From contig NZ_JAGGNR010000008.1 in the NCBI RefSeq assembly GCF_018614975.1, positions 124,001-188,000 of the forward strand: a stretch of 64,000 nucleotides of DNA. Reading direction: 5' to 3'. Each line of letters starts with the position of its first letter. Position 1 is the stretch's first letter. The translations under genes were made by a program, and so were the position numbers. Positions 1 to 8,248 of this stretch are shown here, one piece after another. Origin of the DNA: Paenibacillus polymyxa. Its GTDB lineage: Bacteria; Bacillota; Bacilli; Paenibacillales; Paenibacillaceae. A model generated the notes under the pieces. That model was not told where the DNA came from. It made no database searches and saw only the letters and a list, made by a program, of their open reading frames with translations.

Positions 1-72
1 ACTCCAGTTGTCCTTGAATTTACCATTCTCAATCGTTGCTTTAATCTGTTGCAAATATTCGTTTTTGTCCAT
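1..72 (-). CDS. N-terminus of a probable alpha-L-fucosidase (GH29), cut by window edge
   Basis: Only the first 24 codons are inside the window. They read MDKNEYLQQIKATIENGKFK and then DNWS. This spacing, a short helix followed by G-x-(F/Y)-x-D-x-W, is what I remember at the start of Paenibacillus/Bacillus alpha-L-fucosidases, just before the PxWYxxAKFGIFxHWG motif, which would lie off the window. The start is ATG at 72, with a GAAGGGATG-like ribosome-binding region upstream. The gene is divergent from the AraC-family regulator, so it is a plausible target of it. The family call rests on a short stretch and remembered sequences; another glycosidase is possible. Confidence 0.45.
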   Translation of the reverse strand, partial: MDKNEYLQQIKATIENGKFKDNWS

Positions 73-194
73 GAGATGTTCTCATCCCTTCTGTTATCGT
101 CTGTAGTTGTATTGTAGTGCTACGGCCGAGGGATAGACATGCAGAACACTAACTTTTAGATGGACAATAATAACCTTGTATGGAGATGAAAAGT

Positions 195-1028
195 ATGAAT
201 CACCAAACGTTGCTTACGAACTACCTGTCTAATCTCCATGTCGAATTATTCATGGTCAATTACAATCGGTGCGATATGGATTGGAAGGATCTGGATTACA
301 CGCCCGATTACAGCAAGTTTTATTTCATATGCGAAGGTGAAGGTTGGCTCAAGATTGGGAATGAGGAGTATTATCCTGCGCCTAATCAGCTTATTTTAAT
401 GCCAGAGGGGATCAAACAGTCCTACTCTACCATTAGTGACCGTCCTTTTCTCAAATATTGGTGTCACTTCAGCGCGAAGGTTGGGGGAATCAATTTGTTT
501 CAAATTCTGAAATTCCCACACATCTGTACGATAGATCAACCTGAGCTGATTCAAGCAATCTTCAGCAGTATCCTTACATATGCAAAATCCGATGAAGTCT
601 ATGCCCATATGATGGCCAAAAGCAAACTGACCGAGTTACTATCCCACTATCTAATGAATCTGGACCTGGATCAGATCTCTTTTATTAACGTTCCTGTCAT
701 GGAGAAACTGTCCACCATTCTGGCTTACATTGATTCCAACATCGAAGAGAATATTTCGGTTCAGGATCTGGCCCAGATCGCCTACATGCATCCAAATTAT
801 TTCATTCGATTCTTCAAGCAACAGATCGGTGTTCCTCCGATCCTCTATATTACTGGCAAAAAAATCGATAAAGCCAAGGAACTGCTTGCCTGCACCCCGA
901 ACACAATAACGGCCATCGCCGAGCATCTCGGTTTCAGTGATTTGTACTATTTCTCCAGACAGTTCAAAAAGCATACAGGGCTCACACCTACGGAGTACCG
1001 CAAACAAAAAACGGTACTGACAACGTAA
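195..1028 (+). CDS. AraC/XylS-family transcriptional regulator
   Basis: A 277-residue DNA-binding regulator. The N-terminal half carries a cupin-like sensor arm, with EGEGWLKIGNEEYYPAPNQ around residues 47-65 followed by LILMPEGI. The last ~100 residues hold the two helix-turn-helix units, NISVQDLAQIAYMHPNYFIR and the diagnostic YYFSRQFKKHTGLTPTEYR ending. ATG 195 is preferred over the in-frame ATG at 180 because GGAG at 182-185 sits nine bases upstream. It is divergently transcribed from the probable fucosidase gene. Such regulators commonly respond to a sugar and activate a neighbouring glycosidase or transporter; the ligand cannot be read from the sequence. The gene ends at a hairpin shared with the convergent GH30 gene. 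Confidence 0.88.
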   Translation: MNHQTLLTNYLSNLHVELFMVNYNRCDMDWKDLDYTPDYSKFYFICEGEGWLKIGNEEYYPAPNQLILMPEGIKQSYSTISDRPFLKYWCHFSAKVGGINLFQILKFPHICTIDQPELIQAIFSSILTYAKSDEVYAHMMAKSKLTELLSHYLMNLDLDQISFINVPVMEKLSTILAYIDSNIEENISVQDLAQIAYMHPNYFIRFFKQQIGVPPILYITGKKIDKAKELLACTPNTITAIAEHLGFSDLYYFSRQFKKHTGLTPTEYRKQKTVLTT

Positions 1029-1029
1029 G

Positions 1030-1054
1030 ACGTGAGCCCTGATGATGCTCACGT
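1030..1054. terminator. Hairpin between convergent AraC and GH30 genes
   Basis: Perfect 8-bp arms ACGTGAGC (1030-1037) and GCTCACGT (1047-1054) separated by nine bases, lying between the stop codons of two convergent genes. The T-tracts are weak on both sides, so termination strength is uncertain. Confidence 0.5.
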
Positions 1055-1058
1055 ATGT

Positions 1059-2411
1059 TTACTTATTGGGATGAATTAAAATGGATGTGGCACTTTTGCT
1101 CTCCATTTGAAAACATAACAACTCTTCATTTCGCAGCTTGGTCTGCACATTCGCCGTCTCTTCTCCATCATTAAAGAGGACTAAAGCTACGGAACCATCG
1201 GCATTTTTAAAAGCCACAGAACAAATTCCATCATCACTGGATGTTGATTCAATCCGAACAGCCTTCGGACGGATCACAGCACTAAAATGAGCCAGAGCAT
1301 AATAATCAAGTGTATACGTAAGCTCTTTCGTCTGCTGATTCACCTGGACGATCCCACGACACGTACTGCGGCCAAATCCAGGAACGGTTGGCCCGTTGTT
1401 CTCATCAAGTGCCATATTCCAAAGTACAAAAGACTTGCTGTAATTACGAAGAATCTGAATTCCCGTTCGTATCACATTCGAGAAGGCTTGCTCAAATGGC
1501 GGAATCCACTCTCCACCCGAACCTTCAGTGAAATGTACTTCTTTGCCTGCAAAAGCTTCATAAACCTTCGTTTGAGCAGAAGCATCGCCCCCGTACCAGT
1601 GCCAGGCCACTCCGTCAACTCCCTCTCCCGCTTGTTCCAGTACGGTCAGTGGATAGTCCGGTTGATCCCAGTTGTGATCGTAACAGAGAATTTTGGTAGA
1701 AATATTATTATTGACAAAGGCTGGTTTGAGATAATTTTTAATAAAATCTGCTTGCGCTTCGGCTGGCATTAACATACCGGGATAGTGCCCTGGTTCATAA
1801 AGCGCCTCATTCTGTGGTGTGATGGCATGGATCGGTAATCCATGCTTGCCATACGCTTGAATGTATTTCACGAAATATTTAGCATAAACGGGATACCATT
1901 CAGCCTTCAACTGTCCGGTGATCATTGATCCGCTCGTTTTCATCCAGCCGGGTGCACTCCATGGTGAAGCAAACAGCTTCAGTTCAGGATTCAATGCCAA
2001 CGCCTTTTGCGTTAAAGGAATAACGTCCCCTTCATCATGCGTAATGCTGAATTGGGTTAATTCTGGGTCGGTCTGCTGTTCTGGCATATCGTTATAACTG
2101 TATACCGTTCTCGCATAGTCCGAAGCGCCCATCGGATTACGGATGACCGACAGCCCGATCCCTTTCTCCGGATGGAACAGTCGGGTCATGACCTCATCAC
2201 GTTGCTCATCATTCAAGATTTGGTTGATCAAATAGGCAGATGAATCGGTAAAAGAAGCACCAAATCCGTCCATCTCCTGATACGTTAGCTGATCATCCAG
2301 ATGGATCGTCGTTGTCTCCAGATTAGGTGCTGGAGGTTGCAATTGATCCGAGGACACGGATACGAATAATTCATCTTCTCCCGTAGATTTGTACATTTTG
2401 AATGTAGTCAT
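1059..2411 (-). CDS. Glycoside hydrolase family 30 (glucosylceramidase/beta-1,6-glucanase type)
   Basis: A 450-residue GH30 retaining beta-glycosidase. The hallmark QEMDGFGASFTDSSAY (residues 45-60) opens the (beta/alpha)8 barrel. The acid/base Glu is E202 in ITPQNEALYEPGHYPG and the nucleophile is E296 in HFTEGSGGEW. The C-terminal ~70 residues form the usual beta-sandwich. There is no signal peptide, so it should act in the cytosol on imported oligosaccharides. It is the last gene of a same-strand run with a sugar-binding lipoprotein, two permeases and a LacI regulator; a GAGAATCCT-like ribosome-binding site precedes the ATG. Substrate is inferred only as a beta-linked gluco-oligosaccharide; GH30 also includes beta-xylosidase, fucosidase and galactanase members. 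Confidence 0.88.
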   Translation of the reverse strand: MTTFKMYKSTGEDELFVSVSSDQLQPPAPNLETTTIHLDDQLTYQEMDGFGASFTDSSAYLINQILNDEQRDEVMTRLFHPEKGIGLSVIRNPMGASDYARTVYSYNDMPEQQTDPELTQFSITHDEGDVIPLTQKALALNPELKLFASPWSAPGWMKTSGSMITGQLKAEWYPVYAKYFVKYIQAYGKHGLPIHAITPQNEALYEPGHYPGMLMPAEAQADFIKNYLKPAFVNNNISTKILCYDHNWDQPDYPLTVLEQAGEGVDGVAWHWYGGDASAQTKVYEAFAGKEVHFTEGSGGEWIPPFEQAFSNVIRTGIQILRNYSKSFVLWNMALDENNGPTVPGFGRSTCRGIVQVNQQTKELTYTLDYYALAHFSAVIRPKAVRIESTSSDDGICSVAFKNADGSVALVLFNDGEETANVQTKLRNEELLCFQMESKSATSILIHPNK

Positions 2412-2433
2412 AGGATTCTCCTTTGTATTTTTA

Positions 2434-4077
2434 TCATTGAATGCCTAGTTTCTCTTTGTTCAGTTTCATCTTTTCACTGCGTACCTTCACAATCTCTTCC
2501 CAACGATTCTCACCTAAAAATGACTTGTAAGAAGCCAGTGCATTGTCATACGAGGTATCATCCTTGGACCGTACCATACTGACCAGCGTTGTATTCCACT
2601 TCGTATTGATTGCTGACAACGCACGAGCTTCAGGTGTACCTTGATTCGGGCTAATATTCTCCAGAATAAAGTGAGGTTTCAGCTTGCCTTTACCCCACTC
2701 CTGCATCTGTTTAATCGCTTCCGGAAAAGCATCTGCACTGAGTGCTTTGTGACGGTCATGACCGAAGAACATAAATTCACCCATCCGATAATCCTTTTTG
2801 AATTGATCTGCGTTATTCAGTTGCATGTCTTTCACTGCTGGCAATAATTCTACACTACCATCGGCTTTGGTTTGGAAGGTCTCCCCTTCGATCCCGTAAT
2901 TCATAAGCGTCTGTCCTTCTTCACTCAGCAAGTATGTGAATATCTGAATAGCCTTGGCCGGATCTTTACAATCCTTAGAAATGAAATTGATCATCCACCC
3001 GGTTATCCCGGATTGATTCAATGTTGGTGCATTGCCTTTGGTGCTCTGCGGTCCATCGATAGCAACATATTCTTTGCCTGGATTGGCACTCATGTAGATC
3101 TGCAAGTTTCCTCCCTGTTGAGGTGTACCGTCAAGCAGCATGGTCGCATATTTACCGGACTTTACTTTTTCCTCAAAAGCGGTACCATCATCGGCAAAAC
3201 TGTCATCACTGATGTTGCCGTCTCTGTACACGGTGTTCAATGTTTTCAACCACGTGAGGTAATCTTCATCCAGATTGCGATCGTAGAATTCTCCCGATTC
3301 AGTCTCCAACGGAACACCGATGAAATCTTGCAACGTATCCCCGAGTGAACCTGTTCCTTCACCAATGGAGTTGAATCCAAACGGAATCAGCGCAGGGAAC
3401 TCTTGCTTAATTCGTTTCATCACACTCTGGAATTCTTCTGGCGTTCCAATGACCGGGCTACCCAAAGCTTCGTACACATCTTTACGAATGATAAATGCCG
3501 TTTTGGCAGGAATGTTACCGCTATCATAATCCTCTTGCGTATTGGAATAGTTTGGATAACCATACGTTTTGCCATCCGCCAATTGGAACCAGTTCAATGT
3601 GTCGGAAGCCGCAACTTTATTGAAGTAAGGATCATATTTATCCGCCAGATCGTTCAGCGGCATAGCCCAGGTTGCAGCTTTTTGTACTACAGGAGAATTG
3701 GAGTCAAACACGGTCAGCAAGTCAGGCATATCTCCACCGGCGAAAAAGGTGTTTAACTTGGTATCATCACCCGTGATGAATTTAATATTAATGTTCAGAT
3801 CCTCTTTGATTTTCTTGGTAACAATGTCCTTGCCAAAATCAGTGTTCCACCAGTCAGCATTGACGTACCACGTCAAGTCTGTAGCCTCTTCCTTTTTATC
3901 CAACTGCCAAGCCGGCTTTTCCGGGTCAACCGTATAACGATCTTCAATGGATACCCAGTTCCCTTCACTGGAGCCCCCAGATCCACCGCTGCAACCTGTT
4001 ATCATAATCACTGCTGCAAGCAATGACGAGAACAATTTAATCCCTTTTTTTCCTGATGCCTTGTTCAACTTCAACAT
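2434..4077 (-). CDS. Extracellular sugar-binding lipoprotein of an ABC importer
   Basis: A 547-residue solute-binding protein of the large LplA/family-1 type used with LplB/LplC permeases. The N-terminus is basic, then hydrophobic, ending in a lipobox ITGC with the lipidated Cys at residue 29, followed by a Gly/Ser linker. The ATG at 4077 is chosen because GAGGAGG lies nine bases upstream; an upstream in-frame start at 4131 would add 18 residues before the signal peptide and overlap the preceding permease. It delivers oligosaccharide to the two permeases encoded just upstream. No ATPase is encoded here, so a shared MsmX-type ATPase elsewhere is expected. The ligand is probably the GH30 substrate (inference). 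Confidence 0.88.
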   Translation of the reverse strand: MLKLNKASGKKGIKLFSSLLAAVIMITGCSGGSGGSSEGNWVSIEDRYTVDPEKPAWQLDKKEEATDLTWYVNADWWNTDFGKDIVTKKIKEDLNINIKFITGDDTKLNTFFAGGDMPDLLTVFDSNSPVVQKAATWAMPLNDLADKYDPYFNKVAASDTLNWFQLADGKTYGYPNYSNTQEDYDSGNIPAKTAFIIRKDVYEALGSPVIGTPEEFQSVMKRIKQEFPALIPFGFNSIGEGTGSLGDTLQDFIGVPLETESGEFYDRNLDEDYLTWLKTLNTVYRDGNISDDSFADDGTAFEEKVKSGKYATMLLDGTPQQGGNLQIYMSANPGKEYVAIDGPQSTKGNAPTLNQSGITGWMINFISKDCKDPAKAIQIFTYLLSEEGQTLMNYGIEGETFQTKADGSVELLPAVKDMQLNNADQFKKDYRMGEFMFFGHDRHKALSADAFPEAIKQMQEWGKGKLKPHFILENISPNQGTPEARALSAINTKWNTTLVSMVRSKDDTSYDNALASYKSFLGENRWEEIVKVRSEKMKLNKEKLGIQ

Positions 4078-4114
4078 ATTTTTGTTCCTCCTCAAAATGG
4101 GGTATTTGGTCCTC

Positions 4115-5002
4115 TTATTCCTTGACTGCACCCAGCATCATTCCCGAGATAAAGTATCTCTGAACGATGGGATAGATCAGCACAATAGGTAGTGTCGTAA
4201 TGACAATGGTGGCCAACTGCACACCTTTGGTGGTTGTTTCAATCACAGCCGAACCTCCAACATTTTGCATGGATTGGGTCTGGGACTGAACGATAATCTC
4301 ATAGAGCATCATCTGAAGTGGATACAGTGACTGATCCGTAATGTATAACTTGGTTGTCATGAAGTCGTTCCATTGCCCTACTCCATTAAATAGTGCAATT
4401 GTAGCCATGGCAGGCATGGAGAGTGGAATGAAAATTTTCAGGAAAATATGCCAATCCCCTGCACCATCAATCTTGGCCGATTCTTCCAGCGAATCCGGGA
4501 CATTTCGGAAGAAATTCATCAGAATTACGACATCATAGAAGCTGAATAACGCCGGGATAATGTACACCCAGAAGCTGTTTAATAATCCAAGTGATTTGAT
4601 TAACAGGTATGTCGGGATCATGCCGCCAGAGAAGAACATTGTAATAACACCCATGGCAACGTATAATTTACGGCCTCTTATGTACTTTTTGCTCAGACCG
4701 TAACCAACCATGGCACAGAAGAACACATGTGTAACAACGCCGATCGTTGTTTTGGAAACTGATATGAAGAAGGCCTGCCAGATGCCCTGATCATTGAATA
4801 CAGCTCTGTAATTCTCCAGCGAGAATTCCGGTGACCAGAAGATGAACCCACCTTCCGCTAACGCTTTGCCTGAGCTAAAGGAAGAGATAATGACATTCCA
4901 GAGCGGAACCAGAATAACGATCGTACAGATGATTAGCAAAATCATATTTAACGTATCAAAGATCCGACTATCGAGATCTTCTTTTGCCACCTTTCCATTC
5001 AC
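4115..5002 (-). CDS. Carbohydrate ABC importer permease, LplC/YtcP type
   Basis: A 295-residue inner-membrane permease with six predicted helices. The cytoplasmic EAA loop reads ESAKIDGAGDWHIFLKIFIP, the contact site for the ATPase. The C-terminus QRYFISGMMLGAVKE is typical of this subfamily. The start is GTG at 5002, with AAGGAGG eight bases upstream. Only 15 bases separate it from the preceding permease and 37 bases from the lipoprotein gene, so the three are surely co-transcribed. It pairs with the LplB-type permease to form the membrane channel of the importer. Confidence 0.9.
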   Translation of the reverse strand: MNGKVAKEDLDSRIFDTLNMILLIICTIVILVPLWNVIISSFSSGKALAEGGFIFWSPEFSLENYRAVFNDQGIWQAFFISVSKTTIGVVTHVFFCAMVGYGLSKKYIRGRKLYVAMGVITMFFSGGMIPTYLLIKSLGLLNSFWVYIIPALFSFYDVVILMNFFRNVPDSLEESAKIDGAGDWHIFLKIFIPLSMPAMATIALFNGVGQWNDFMTTKLYITDQSLYPLQMMLYEIIVQSQTQSMQNVGGSAVIETTTKGVQLATIVITTLPIVLIYPIVQRYFISGMMLGAVKE

Positions 5003-5017
5003 GCGGGATGCCTCCTT

Positions 5018-6007
5018 CTACAACACAGATTGATTATCGTTTAATTTGCTTGTGATTTTGTTTGCCGTGACGAGTAGAATGACAGAGATGATTGAGACAC
5101 CCAAGCCAACGGCCGTTGCATATGAAAAGTCACCCTGAGACATCCCCATACGATACACGTATGAATTGATGACTTCCGCTTTGTCGCGGTTCTGAGAGTT
5201 CATGAGAACCAGCGTCTGATCCAGATTCGATCCTAATAAACCGCTTACAGTTAGAATCAGATTTAGGCTGATAATTGATCTCATATTAGGCAATGTAATG
5301 TTCCAGATCTGTCTGAGACGGCTTGCACCATCAATTTTGGCAGCTTCATAATACGTTGGATCAATCTTTGCCATGATCGCCAGATACAGAATCGTTCCCC
5401 AGCCTGCCTCTTTCCAAATATCCGATAAAGTAGCAATCCACCAGTACTTGCCTGCATCCAGCAAGATGTTCTGCGGTTGCGAGATCACTCCCAGGCTAAG
5501 TAACAACTGATTAAATAACCCCGTTGTTGAAAACCAGGTGATCAGCATTCCCCCAAGTACAATCCAGGACAAGAAGTGAGGTAAATATGAAACCGTTTGC
5601 ACAAACTTCTTGAATCGTCCGCTGTTTAACTCATAGATCATGATCGCCAGAATAATAGGAATGACGAACCCGATACCTAATTTCAAAAAACTGATCCCCA
5701 GCGTATTCACGACTGCATCCCAGAAGTATTTGTCTGATAAAATGATTCTGAAATTATCCAGCCCTACCCAAGGAGCGGTGGCCAGCGTATCAATGACCGT
5801 GTAATTTTTGAAGGCAATTGTCAAACCATAAATCGGGATGTAACAGAAAATAATCATAAAGATAATGCCCGGGATAATCATCGATTGAATCTCCCATTGT
5901 CTCCGATAATCGACTATGAATTCTTTAATCCGTTGTCCGATGGGCTTCTTTCCATTGGGACTGATCGCATTTTTACCGGTTGATGTCTCTACGGCTAATT
6001 TATCCAC
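5018..6007 (-). CDS. Carbohydrate ABC importer permease, LplB type
   Basis: A 329-residue permease, the first structural gene of the importer operon. The N-terminal ~45 residues are cytoplasmic and basic, followed by six membrane segments. The EAA loop is YYEAAKIDGASRLRQIWNIT. The start is GTG at 6007, with GGAGGGGAG nine bases upstream. A perfect 16-bp palindrome at 6043-6058 sits just before the gene and matches the one before the neighbouring lacI gene, indicating direct repression by that regulator. It forms the heteromeric channel with the LplC-type permease. Confidence 0.9.
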   Translation of the reverse strand: MDKLAVETSTGKNAISPNGKKPIGQRIKEFIVDYRRQWEIQSMIIPGIIFMIIFCYIPIYGLTIAFKNYTVIDTLATAPWVGLDNFRIILSDKYFWDAVVNTLGISFLKLGIGFVIPIILAIMIYELNSGRFKKFVQTVSYLPHFLSWIVLGGMLITWFSTTGLFNQLLLSLGVISQPQNILLDAGKYWWIATLSDIWKEAGWGTILYLAIMAKIDPTYYEAAKIDGASRLRQIWNITLPNMRSIISLNLILTVSGLLGSNLDQTLVLMNSQNRDKAEVINSYVYRMGMSQGDFSYATAVGLGVSIISVILLVTANKITSKLNDNQSVL

Positions 6008-6042
6008 GTTCTTTTACTCCCCTCCATCATGCATGCATGTTC

Positions 6043-6058
6043 ATAAAAACGTTTTTAT
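6043..6058. promoter_or_regulatory. LacI-type operator before the importer operon
   Basis: Perfect palindrome ATAAAAACGTTTTTAT with the central CG typical of LacI/GalR operators. The same core occurs at 7165-7182 before the adjacent lacI-family gene. Confidence 0.75.
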
Positions 6059-6124
6059 TTTTCAACATAAAAAACTCTTTGTTTATATTTATGTAAAAAA
6101 GACCGGAGAAGAAGCTGAGTCAAC

Positions 6125-7147
6125 TTATGTACGGTAGTCTTTCCGGTCGATCTTCACATGGCTTGAACCTCTCACCACCAGCTCACCCGCCAATTTCTGT
6201 GCAGCCCCTTGTTCCTTCTCCTTGATCATACCCACCAGTTGATTGATTGCCAGGATACCCTGTCTTGCAATTTGATTTCTTACCGTTGTAAGCGGTGGAG
6301 AAAAATACTGTGCAATATCAATATCGTCAAAACCCACGACACTAACATCTTGAGGCACTTCAAAACCCTCAGATTTCAACGCATGCATACAGCCAATTGC
6401 ACTCAAGTCATTCCCTGCAAGAAATGCATCAGGCCGCTTGCCGGGGTGTAAATGAAGAAAAGATTTTATCGCACTATACGTGCTCTCCTCCTCAAAATAC
6501 CCTTGTATAATGTAATCTTCATCGATTGGAAGCTGGTATTCACGCAAGGCAGCCAGATAGCCATCTCTACGCTGCACACTGTCAAACATCGTCTCCACAC
6601 CCGAAATATAAGCAATTTTCTTGTGCCCCAGCCCAATTAAATACTTGGTTGCTTCATAAGCCGCCACATACGAGTCAAAAATGACACTTCCCATCGTATC
6701 GCTCTGATAGACCCGATCCAGAAAAACAGCCTTGATCTTGTCTTTCTCCATGGCGATAATATCTTGCTCATCGATCCGAAGCTCTTCGTAAATAATGACA
6801 CCGTCCACCCGCCGACCCAGAATATTACTCATAATAACGTGTTTATCCTTGGTCACAAATACATTCAAACCATACCCAAGACGATCACATTCGCGAGACA
6901 TCGACTCAACCAGCTTATAGAAATACGGACCGGATACACTGGTGGTGAAAAAACCGAGCATTTTGGTTTGACCGGACTTCAACAGCTTTCCGTTCAGATT
7001 GGGCACATAATTTAAACGCTCTGCCACCTTCAGAACATGTGATTTCGTCTCCGGGTTCAAGACATCCACACCATTCAAGGCGTTGGAGACAGTAGATATG
7101 GATACGCCTGCTTCCCTTGCTACATCTTTAATCGTTATCTTTGCCAT
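6125..7147 (-). CDS. LacI-family repressor of the importer/GH30 operon
   Basis: A 340-residue LacI/GalR regulator. The N-terminal HTH and hinge are TIKDVAREAGVSISTVSNAL with the downstream LNYVPNLNGK segment. A periplasmic-binding-protein-like sensor domain follows (residues ~60-335), with the usual VVGFDDIDIAQYFSPPLTTV near the end. It lies immediately upstream of, and on the same strand as, the permease genes. Identical palindromes before this gene and before the permease operon suggest that it represses both itself and the importer. The inducer is unknown, probably a product of the imported oligosaccharide. Confidence 0.92.
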   Translation of the reverse strand: MAKITIKDVAREAGVSISTVSNALNGVDVLNPETKSHVLKVAERLNYVPNLNGKLLKSGQTKMLGFFTTSVSGPYFYKLVESMSRECDRLGYGLNVFVTKDKHVIMSNILGRRVDGVIIYEELRIDEQDIIAMEKDKIKAVFLDRVYQSDTMGSVIFDSYVAAYEATKYLIGLGHKKIAYISGVETMFDSVQRRDGYLAALREYQLPIDEDYIIQGYFEEESTYSAIKSFLHLHPGKRPDAFLAGNDLSAIGCMHALKSEGFEVPQDVSVVGFDDIDIAQYFSPPLTTVRNQIARQGILAINQLVGMIKEKEQGAAQKLAGELVVRGSSHVKIDRKDYRT

Positions 7148-7164
7148 AATTTTTGTCCCTTTAC

Positions 7165-7182
7165 TATAAAAACGTTTTTATA
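7165..7182. promoter_or_regulatory. LacI-type operator before lacI gene (autoregulation)
   Basis: Perfect 18-bp palindrome TATAAAAACGTTTTTATA located 18 bases upstream of the lacI start. Its core is identical to the site at 6043-6058. Confidence 0.75.
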
Positions 7183-7197
7183 ATGTTTAAATTATCA

Positions 7198-7211
7198 TAA
7201 AACCGTTTTCA
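7198..7211 (-). promoter_or_regulatory. cre-like catabolite control site
   Basis: On the minus strand it reads TGAAAACGGTTTTA. This fits the CcpA cre pattern TGnAAnCGnnnnCA except for one base near the end. It lies upstream of the lacI/importer operon, where catabolite repression of sugar use would be expected. Confidence 0.4.
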
Positions 7212-7280
7212 TGGCAACACTTTAATTTGCAAGTTCAGGCATCATGTACTTTATTCATAGCTATATGTCACTGCGGGCGC

Positions 7281-7305
7281 AAAAAAACGGCTCATGTATG
7301 AGCCG
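7281..7305 (-). terminator. Rho-independent terminator of thioredoxin-like gene
   Basis: On the minus strand, CGGCTCAT (7298-7305) and ATGAGCCG (7288-7295) form a stem followed by seven T residues. It lies 23 bases beyond the stop codon of the thioredoxin-like gene. Confidence 0.8.
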
Positions 7306-7327
7306 CCGTTCATGAAGCTTTAACTTT

Positions 7328-7672
7328 CTATTCCTCATCCTGGATATACATGGAGTGAATCTGTTGCAGTTGCTCTTCCAGACGTTCCAAGCGAACAAAA
7401 CGATCGGCTCGAATATATTCCTTCTGTTCCACAATCATGATCATTGTTGGAACGGTAAAAATAAGAAACTTGGAAGCAACCTCTTCCACTTCATTAGCAT
7501 TAATGTGACCCAGGTATATTGATGGATAAGGTTCAAGCAACGCCCTGATCTTGGGAAGTAAAGCGTGACATACACTGCACTCTGGACGAGATACATACAA
7601 AAAAACCAATTCATGTTGTTGAATAACTTCTTCAACCATTTCTATGGATGTTAACTCATGAATATCTTTCAT
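7328..7672 (-). CDS. Thioredoxin-family protein
   Basis: A 114-residue single-domain thioredoxin fold. The redox motif is CSVC (C32-C35) after the strand ELVFLYVSRPE, and the cis-proline is P75 in FTVPTMIMI. The C-terminal helix reads RLEELEEQL-like (RLERLEEQLQQI). There is no signal peptide, so it is cytosolic. Its CxxC is not the canonical CGPC, so it is probably a specialised thiol-disulfide protein rather than the housekeeping thioredoxin. It is followed by its own terminator and preceded by a DUF3817 gene on the same strand, 77 bases away; a functional link is not evident. Confidence 0.85.
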   Translation of the reverse strand: MKDIHELTSIEMVEEVIQQHELVFLYVSRPECSVCHALLPKIRALLEPYPSIYLGHINANEVEEVASKFLIFTVPTMIMIVEQKEYIRADRFVRLERLEEQLQQIHSMYIQDEE

Positions 7673-7749
7673 AGAACCTCAGCCCTTTCAGTCATTCGAT
7701 GGCTTAACCTCCGAATTAGTCGCCTGCTTTCATTTAGTCATATTGATTT

Positions 7750-8043
7750 TTATTTCCAATCTCTCTTCCGAAGATAAGATTCAAATACAAAAGTTCCAAA
7801 CGGCAAAAGACCGGCCAGTCCACCCATTAACCAGCGTGTTATCTTCCACTTTTTGACTAGAGCCAAGTGAACTAGCGCAATAAGGTACAAAGGAAACAAA
7901 ATACCATGAATCATGCCCATTACGGCTACAGCGGAAGAGATATCTGCAAAATATTTCAGAGGCATAGCAATAAAAATCAACAGAAGTAAGGATACGCCCT
8001 CCCATATGCCCGCAATTCTGAATCGGCCTGTCACTGTCTTCAT
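7750..8043 (-). CDS. DUF3817 small integral membrane protein
   Basis: A 97-residue protein with about three membrane segments. It matches the DUF3817 pattern RFRIAGIWEGVSLLLLIFIA, then MPLKYF and GMIHGILFPLYL. The start is placed at ATG 8043 because family members begin M-K-T-x-x-GRFR and GGTGAG lies about ten bases upstream; GTG 8058 would add five residues. The function of DUF3817 is not known to me; some homologues are fused to or encoded near transporters. No distinctive neighbours. Confidence 0.8.
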   Translation of the reverse strand: MKTVTGRFRIAGIWEGVSLLLLIFIAMPLKYFADISSAVAVMGMIHGILFPLYLIALVHLALVKKWKITRWLMGGLAGLLPFGTFVFESYLRKRDWK

Positions 8044-8248
8044 AAAGTCCATTCTCACCTTTCCCGCTAATCATTTGTGAAATATGTAACTTGTAACATG
8101 ATACAAAAACTTCACGCCACATCTCTATACAGATATGTCGTTCTGAAGCTCATATTCAGTATAACGTATGTGTCCGATTCGAAGATGCTTCAAATTTGAA
8201 TAATTATTGAATCCATAAAACCAGATCCCTACATCAGGTCTTACGAAT

